Source of the DNA: Sphaerisporangium sp. TRM90804
GTDB lineage: Bacteria > Actinomycetota > Actinomycetes > Streptosporangiales > Streptosporangiaceae
Direction: 5' to 3'
DNA length: 64,000 nucleotides
Assembly (NCBI RefSeq): GCF_029846175.1
Contig: NZ_JARWAC010000002.1
Location: forward strand, 62,001 to 126,000
Shown: positions 60,519 through 64,000 of the stretch, piece after piece
Layout: each line of letters opens with the position of its first letter
Position numbering within the stretch: the first letter of the stretch is position 1
Made by a program: the position numbers and the translations under genes
Notes under the pieces: model-generated
Told to the model about the DNA's origin: nothing
The model's database searches: none
The model's input: the letters and a program-made list of their open reading frames with translations, nothing else

Positions 60519-61319
60519 TCAGCCCAGCGCCTTGGCCAGCCCGGCCGGGCGTCCGCCGCCCGGCGGGCCGGCGAACGCCTGGGCCCGCGACATCCAGCGC
60601 CGCGCGGTCTCCCCGCGCACCTCCAGCGCGGTGTCGGCGAGGGCGCAGCGCTGGGTGACCAGCAGGCAGAAGTCCAGGGCGGGGCCGCGCACCAGGTCGG
60701 CGGCGTCCTCGGGCCCGTAGGCCCACGGGGTGCCGTCCGGCAGCGCCAGCTCGACGCGCACCGGGTCCGCCGGCGGCTCCTCGCCGCGCACGGTGAAGCC
60801 GTAGGGCAGGGCGCGCGCGCCGAGCAGGGCGACGTGGCGCAGCCGCGCGGTCGGCACGCGCGACACGCCCAGGGCGTCGGCCACGTCCTGCCCGTGCGCC
60901 CACGTCTCCATGAGCCGGGCGGTGACGAACGACGCGGCCGACATGTCGAACCCGTACCAGGGCAGCCGCGCCCGGGGGTCGAGGCGCTCGAAGACCTCCA
61001 GGCTGCGGGCGCGGGCCGCCAGGAACCATTCGAGGACCTGCGCGGCGGACAGGGCGCGGGCGGTGGCGGCGATCTCGTCCACGGCGTTCTCCCGGCCTAG
61101 CACGCCGGGCACGGTGGCGCGGAAGCCCTCGGGGTCGGTGGCCGCCGCGGTGGCGGCGTCGTCGAACCAGGCCAGGTGGCTGATCTGGTCGCGCACCGCC
61201 CAGCCCTCGGCCGGCGTCGGCAGCTCCCACGCCTGCGGGGGGATCCCCCTGATCACGGCCGTCAGCTCGTCGCCCTCACGGCGGAGGTCGGCGAGCAGCT
61301 CGGACATGGGCACCGCCAC
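60519..61319 (-). CDS. TIGR03084-type DinB/mycothiol-dependent-isomerase-like protein
   Basis: A 266-residue helical-bundle protein. ELTAVIRGIPPQAWELPTPAEGWAVRDQISHLAWFDDAATAAA with its metal-binding His, LEWFLAARARSLEVFERLDPRARLPWYGFDMSAASFVTARLMETWAHGQDVADALG with the second His, and an alpha/beta C-terminal domain match the family. Members may use mycothiol. GTG at 61319 follows GGAGG at six bases. Confidence 0.88.
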   Translation of the reverse strand: MAVPMSELLADLRREGDELTAVIRGIPPQAWELPTPAEGWAVRDQISHLAWFDDAATAAATDPEGFRATVPGVLGRENAVDEIAATARALSAAQVLEWFLAARARSLEVFERLDPRARLPWYGFDMSAASFVTARLMETWAHGQDVADALGVSRVPTARLRHVALLGARALPYGFTVRGEEPPADPVRVELALPDGTPWAYGPEDAADLVRGPALDFCLLVTQRCALADTALEVRGETARRWMSRAQAFAGPPGGGRPAGLAKALG

Positions 61320-61398
61320 GGGCCACCTCCAGGTCACGTAGGCACACGCCAGCGTAACCGAGCGATGTTCTGGAATGAAACGGGGGAAGGATGGAGGG

Positions 61399-61524
61399 GT
61401 GATCTGCGAGAAGTGCAAGATCGACCGGCACGAGGAGTGCCGGGGCGGCTCGTGGTGTGACTGCCAGCACCGCCCGCCCGGCGAGCCCGCGGAGCCGCGG
61501 CTCGGCTGGCCCGGCCAGGGGTGA
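61399..61524 (+). CDS. Small Cys-rich zinc-finger-like protein
   Basis: A 41-residue protein with CEKC at 3-6, HEEC, CDCQH (Cys20, Cys22, His24): a compact potential zinc-binding knuckle, followed by a Pro-rich tail. GTG at 61399 with AAGG upstream. Function unknown; divergent from the TIGR03084-type gene. Confidence 0.6.
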   Translation: MICEKCKIDRHEECRGGSWCDCQHRPPGEPAEPRLGWPGQG

Positions 61525-61606
61525 CGCCGCCCTCGCGGGCCACGCCGATGTCCATACTCTGGACCCGCCGTTGGCTATCGGGCCCGGGAGGGGTATCGTC
61601 TGGAAC

Positions 61607-61690
61607 ATGCCAGCGGATCCGCTTCTCGTCGTGCGACGCCACGTCGACTTCCTGCGTGTCCGCAGTGCCATCTGTATCGACGCTTGTTGA
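61607..61690 (+). CDS. Leader peptide of the sulfur-assimilation operon
   Basis: A 27-residue frame that contains VVRRHVDFLRV, the common core of actinobacterial leader peptides before sulfur genes, and ends with ...CIDAC and stop. Two cysteine codons at the very end fit a cysteine-availability sensor acting by ribosome stalling or attenuation on the sulfite reductase operon. Confidence 0.8.
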   Translation: MPADPLLVVRRHVDFLRVRSAICIDAC

Positions 61691-61755
61691 CCGCCGCCCC
61701 GCTGTCTTCTTCTGCCAGCACGGGCGCGTGAACAGGCGTCTTTTCGCGTGTTCCC

Positions 61756-61779
61756 CCGGACTCCTCCTCATGGAGCCGG
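61756..61779 (+). promoter_or_regulatory. Hairpin between leader peptide and sulfite reductase gene
   Basis: CCGGACTCC, a 7-nt loop, GGAGCCGG (one mismatch). It lies 65 bp after the leader peptide stop and about 60 bp before the sulfite reductase start, the usual place for an attenuator. No T-run follows. Confidence 0.5.
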
Positions 61780-61839
61780 TAGGACCCTGCCTGCGCGCGT
61801 TCGTGCGACCTGATGACCATTCTCGGCAAAGGACGCACC

Positions 61840-63522
61840 ATGACCAGCCCGCCCAGGCCTGCGAACCGCCACCACAAGCGCCCGCGAGGTGAAGGCCAAT
61901 GGGCTCTCGGCTACCGTGAGCCGCTCAACAAGAACGAGGAGAACAAGAAGAACGACGACGGGCTGAACGTCCGTCAGCGGATCATCGACGTCTACTCCAA
62001 GAGGGGCTTCGACTCCATCGACCCGGCCGACCTCCGTGGCCGCATGCGCTGGTACGGGCTCTACACCCAGCGCAAGCCCGGCATCGACGGCGGCAAGACG
62101 GCGATCCTGGAGCCCGAGGAGCTCGACGACCGCTACTTCATGCTCCGCGTCCGCATCGACGGCGGCCAGCTCGACCTCGCCCAGCTCCGCACCATCGCCG
62201 ACATCGCCAACCGGTACGCCCGGGGCACCGCCGACGTCACCGACCGGCAGAACGTCCAGCTCCACTGGGTGGAGATCGAGTCGGTGCCCGCGATCTGGGA
62301 GGCGCTGGAGGCCGTCGGGCTGTCGACCACCGAGGCGTGCGGCGACACCCCGCGCGTCGTGCTCGGCTGCCCGCTGGCCGGCATCGACGCCGAAGAGGTG
62401 CTCGACGCCACCGAGCAGATCACCGACACCGTCGCCCGGTACGTCGGCGACAAGGCCTTCTCCAACCTGCCCCGCAAGTTCAAGTCGGCGATGAGCGGCT
62501 GCCCGGCGCACTGCACGGTCCACGAGATCAACGACGTCGCGTTCGTGGGCGTCGAGAACGAGGCCGGCGAGAAGGGCTACGACCTGTGGGTGGGCGGCGG
62601 CCTGTCCACCAACCCGATGATCGGCAAGCGGCTGGGCGCGTTCGTCCGGCCCGAGCAGGCCCACGAGGTGTGGGCGGGGGTCATCGGCATCTTCCGCGAC
62701 TACGGCTACCGCCGCCTGCGCCACCGGGCGCGCATCAAGTTCCTGGTCAGCGACTGGGGTCCCGAGCGCTTCCGCGAGGTGCTCGAGAGGGAGTACCTCG
62801 GCTACACGCTGGCCGACGGCCCCGCGCCCCAGCCGCCGCGCGGCGACCGGCGCGACCACGTCGGCGTGTTCCCGCAGAAGGACGGAAACTTCTACGTGGG
62901 CTTCGCCCCCAAGGTGGGCCGGCTCGACGGCGACAAGCTGCACCTGATCGCCGACGTCGCCGAGCGGTACGGCTCCGGCCGCGTCCGCACCACCGTCGAG
63001 CAGAAGATGGTCATCCTGGACGTCGCCCCCGACAAGGTCGACGGCGTCGTGGCCGACCTGGAGGCCGCCGACCTGCAGGTCAGGCCCAGCACGTTCCGGC
63101 GGCAGACCATGGCCTGCACCGGCATCGAGTACTGCAAGCTGGCGATCGTCGAGACCAAGGCCCTGGCCTCCGACCTCATCGACGAGCTGGAGCGCCGCCT
63201 GCCCGACTTCACCGACCCGCTGACCATCAACGTCAACGGCTGCCCGAACTCCTGCGCCCGCATCCAGGTGGCCGACATCGGGCTGAAGGGCCAGCTCGTC
63301 ACCGACGCGGCCGGCAGGCAGGTGGAGGGCTTCCAGATCCACCTGGGCGGCTCGCTCGGCCTGTCCGCCGGCTTCGGCCGCAAGGTGCGCGGTCTGAAGG
63401 CCACCGCCGAGGAGCTGCCCGACTACATCGAGCGCGTTCTGAAGAACTTCCAGAGCCAGAAGGACGACGGCGAGAGCTTCGCGGCGTGGGTGCAGCGCGC
63501 CGAAGACGCGGACCTCAAGTGA
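61840..63522 (+). CDS. sir: Ferredoxin-dependent assimilatory sulfite (nitrite) reductase
   Basis: A 560-residue sirohaem/[4Fe-4S] reductase, cytoplasmic. Sirohaem-pocket residues sit around ARGTADVTDRQNVQLHWVEIESVP and SGCPAHCTVHEINDV. The cluster cysteines are 426 and 432 (ACTGIEYC) and 468 and 472 (NGCPNSC). Position before a zinc-ribbon gene and cysH argues for sulfite over nitrite as substrate. ATG at 61840 has AAAGGA upstream; ATG 61813 adds nine unconserved residues. Confidence 0.95.
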   Translation: MTSPPRPANRHHKRPRGEGQWALGYREPLNKNEENKKNDDGLNVRQRIIDVYSKRGFDSIDPADLRGRMRWYGLYTQRKPGIDGGKTAILEPEELDDRYFMLRVRIDGGQLDLAQLRTIADIANRYARGTADVTDRQNVQLHWVEIESVPAIWEALEAVGLSTTEACGDTPRVVLGCPLAGIDAEEVLDATEQITDTVARYVGDKAFSNLPRKFKSAMSGCPAHCTVHEINDVAFVGVENEAGEKGYDLWVGGGLSTNPMIGKRLGAFVRPEQAHEVWAGVIGIFRDYGYRRLRHRARIKFLVSDWGPERFREVLEREYLGYTLADGPAPQPPRGDRRDHVGVFPQKDGNFYVGFAPKVGRLDGDKLHLIADVAERYGSGRVRTTVEQKMVILDVAPDKVDGVVADLEAADLQVRPSTFRRQTMACTGIEYCKLAIVETKALASDLIDELERRLPDFTDPLTINVNGCPNSCARIQVADIGLKGQLVTDAAGRQVEGFQIHLGGSLGLSAGFGRKVRGLKATAEELPDYIERVLKNFQSQKDDGESFAAWVQRAEDADLK

Positions 63523-63550
63523 GCCCGCGCACGAGGGCCGGAGCGGGCTC

Positions 63551-63694
63551 GTGAGCGAGCGCGCGGTGCCCTTCCACTGCCCGTACTGCGGGGATGAGGA
63601 CCTCGAACCCTACGAGGGCGACGGCGGCTGGTACTGCCGGTCGTGCGCCCGCGCCTTCCGGCTGAAGTTCCTCGGCCTAGGCGTCCGATCATGA
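63551..63694 (+). CDS. Small zinc-ribbon protein of the sulfite reductase operon
   Basis: A 47-residue protein with CPYC (10-13) and CRSC (29-32), a classic zinc-ribbon, and a basic tail. Found at this position between the reductase and cysH in actinobacteria; role unknown but conserved in place. GTG start; no strong ribosome site. Confidence 0.8.
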   Translation: MSERAVPFHCPYCGDEDLEPYEGDGGWYCRSCARAFRLKFLGLGVRS

Positions 63695-63747
63695 GCGGCC
63701 GCTCGCGCCCCGAGCGCCCGCACACCCAGTCCAACGAGGAGCGGTGA
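63691..63747 (+). CDS. Possible 18-aa ORF overlapping the zinc-ribbon stop
   Basis: ATG overlaps the TGA of the zinc-ribbon gene (ATGA) and the frame ends six bases before the cysH ATG. It may only carry ribosomes forward to cysH. No features in the peptide. Confidence 0.3.
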   Translation: MSGRSRPERPHTQSNEER

Positions 63748-63752
63748 GCACC

Positions 63753-64000
63753 ATGACCATTGTGGAGATCGAGACGGGGTTAGAGCGTCAGCGCGGTGTG
63801 CTGGACCTGCGGGGGATCGCCGACTCGGCGTCCGACTTCCTGGAGGAGGCCTCCGCGCGCGAGATCATCCGCTGGGCGGCCGCGACGTTCGGCGACCGCC
63901 TGTGCCTCACGTCCTCGATGAGCGACGCGCTGCTGATCGACCTGGTGAGCCGGGTGAAGCCCGGGGTGGACGTGCTGTTCATCGACACCGGCTACCACTT
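63753..64000 (+). CDS. cysH: Phospho-/adenylyl-sulfate reductase, N-terminal part
   Basis: Runs off the window end. The visible 82 residues contain LEEASAREIIRWAAATFGDRLCLTSSMSDALLIDLVSRVKPGVDVLFIDTGYHF, the PAPS/APS reductase N-terminal signature (adenine-nucleotide-binding SSMSDALL and DTGYHF). It should reduce activated sulfate to sulfite for the reductase upstream. GGAG lies before the ATG. Confidence 0.93.
   Translation, partial: MTIVEIETGLERQRGVLDLRGIADSASDFLEEASAREIIRWAAATFGDRLCLTSSMSDALLIDLVSRVKPGVDVLFIDTGYH

Overview
The window is dense, very GC-rich DNA with GTG and TTG starts, short overlaps between operon genes and many actinobacterial marker families: a WhiB protein, an Hank-type Ser/Thr kinase with an extracellular domain, an IdeR/DtxR-type iron box, a mycothiol-type DinB/TIGR03084 protein, DUF2786, a WXG-like protein, and the actinobacterial sulfite reductase/zinc-ribbon/CysH order. 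It reads as a filamentous actinomycete chromosome (Streptosporangiales- or Streptomyces-like by inference). I see no rRNA, tRNA, CRISPR array, phage or insertion sequence.

Layout. 0-9 kb: carbamate kinase, a Doc-like toxin with a degraded active site plus its ribbon-helix-helix antitoxin, an aminotransferase, a DUF418 membrane protein, a nitrilase-family hydrolase, an orphan gene pair, a fused acyl-CoA carboxyltransferase and a CaiB-type CoA-transferase. 9-17.7 kb: an accessory stretch with an RsbA-like anti-sigma protein, DUF2786, a lower-GC block (large orphan protein, lipoprotein, WXG-like protein, helix-turn-helix/TPR regulator, ATPase) and a MerR pair. 17.8-25.5 kb: a PrmC/HemK-like methyltransferase split by an in-frame 42-bp repeat array, an 83-bp tandem repeat, hydantoinase/oxoprolinase HyuA-HyuB, and a CoxG-like protein. 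25.6-31.3 kb: O-methyltransferase, NAD-binding epimerase, and a Crp/Fnr - nucleotide cyclase-like - TPR operon. 31.5-34.5 kb: cytochrome bd oxidase (cydAB) preceded by three tandem 15-bp operator-like units.

34.7-46 kb is a purine-nitrogen catabolic region: three-subunit xanthine dehydrogenase-family enzyme with a xanthine/uracil permease, a PucR regulator, and divergently a DUF2877-FdrA-DUF1116 operon matching the E. coli oxamate carbamoyltransferase genes (allH, allF, allG). The carbamate kinase at the left edge could use the carbamoyl phosphate produced.

46-64 kb is mostly housekeeping: Ser/Thr kinase, metallophosphoesterase, an alkyl-DHAP-synthase-like flavoprotein divergent from GlpD, an iron-regulated sucrase/ferredoxin-like protein, WhiB, a phosphoribosyltransferase, RsgA behind an upstream ORF and hairpin, GlyA behind a ZTP (pfl) riboswitch, a BrkB-family protein, and the start of an assimilatory sulfate reduction operon (Cys-ending leader peptide, sulfite reductase, zinc ribbon, CysH, cut by the window end). 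RNA-level and translational control devices (leader ORFs, TTGA stop-start overlaps, riboswitch, hairpins over start sites) are unusually frequent.
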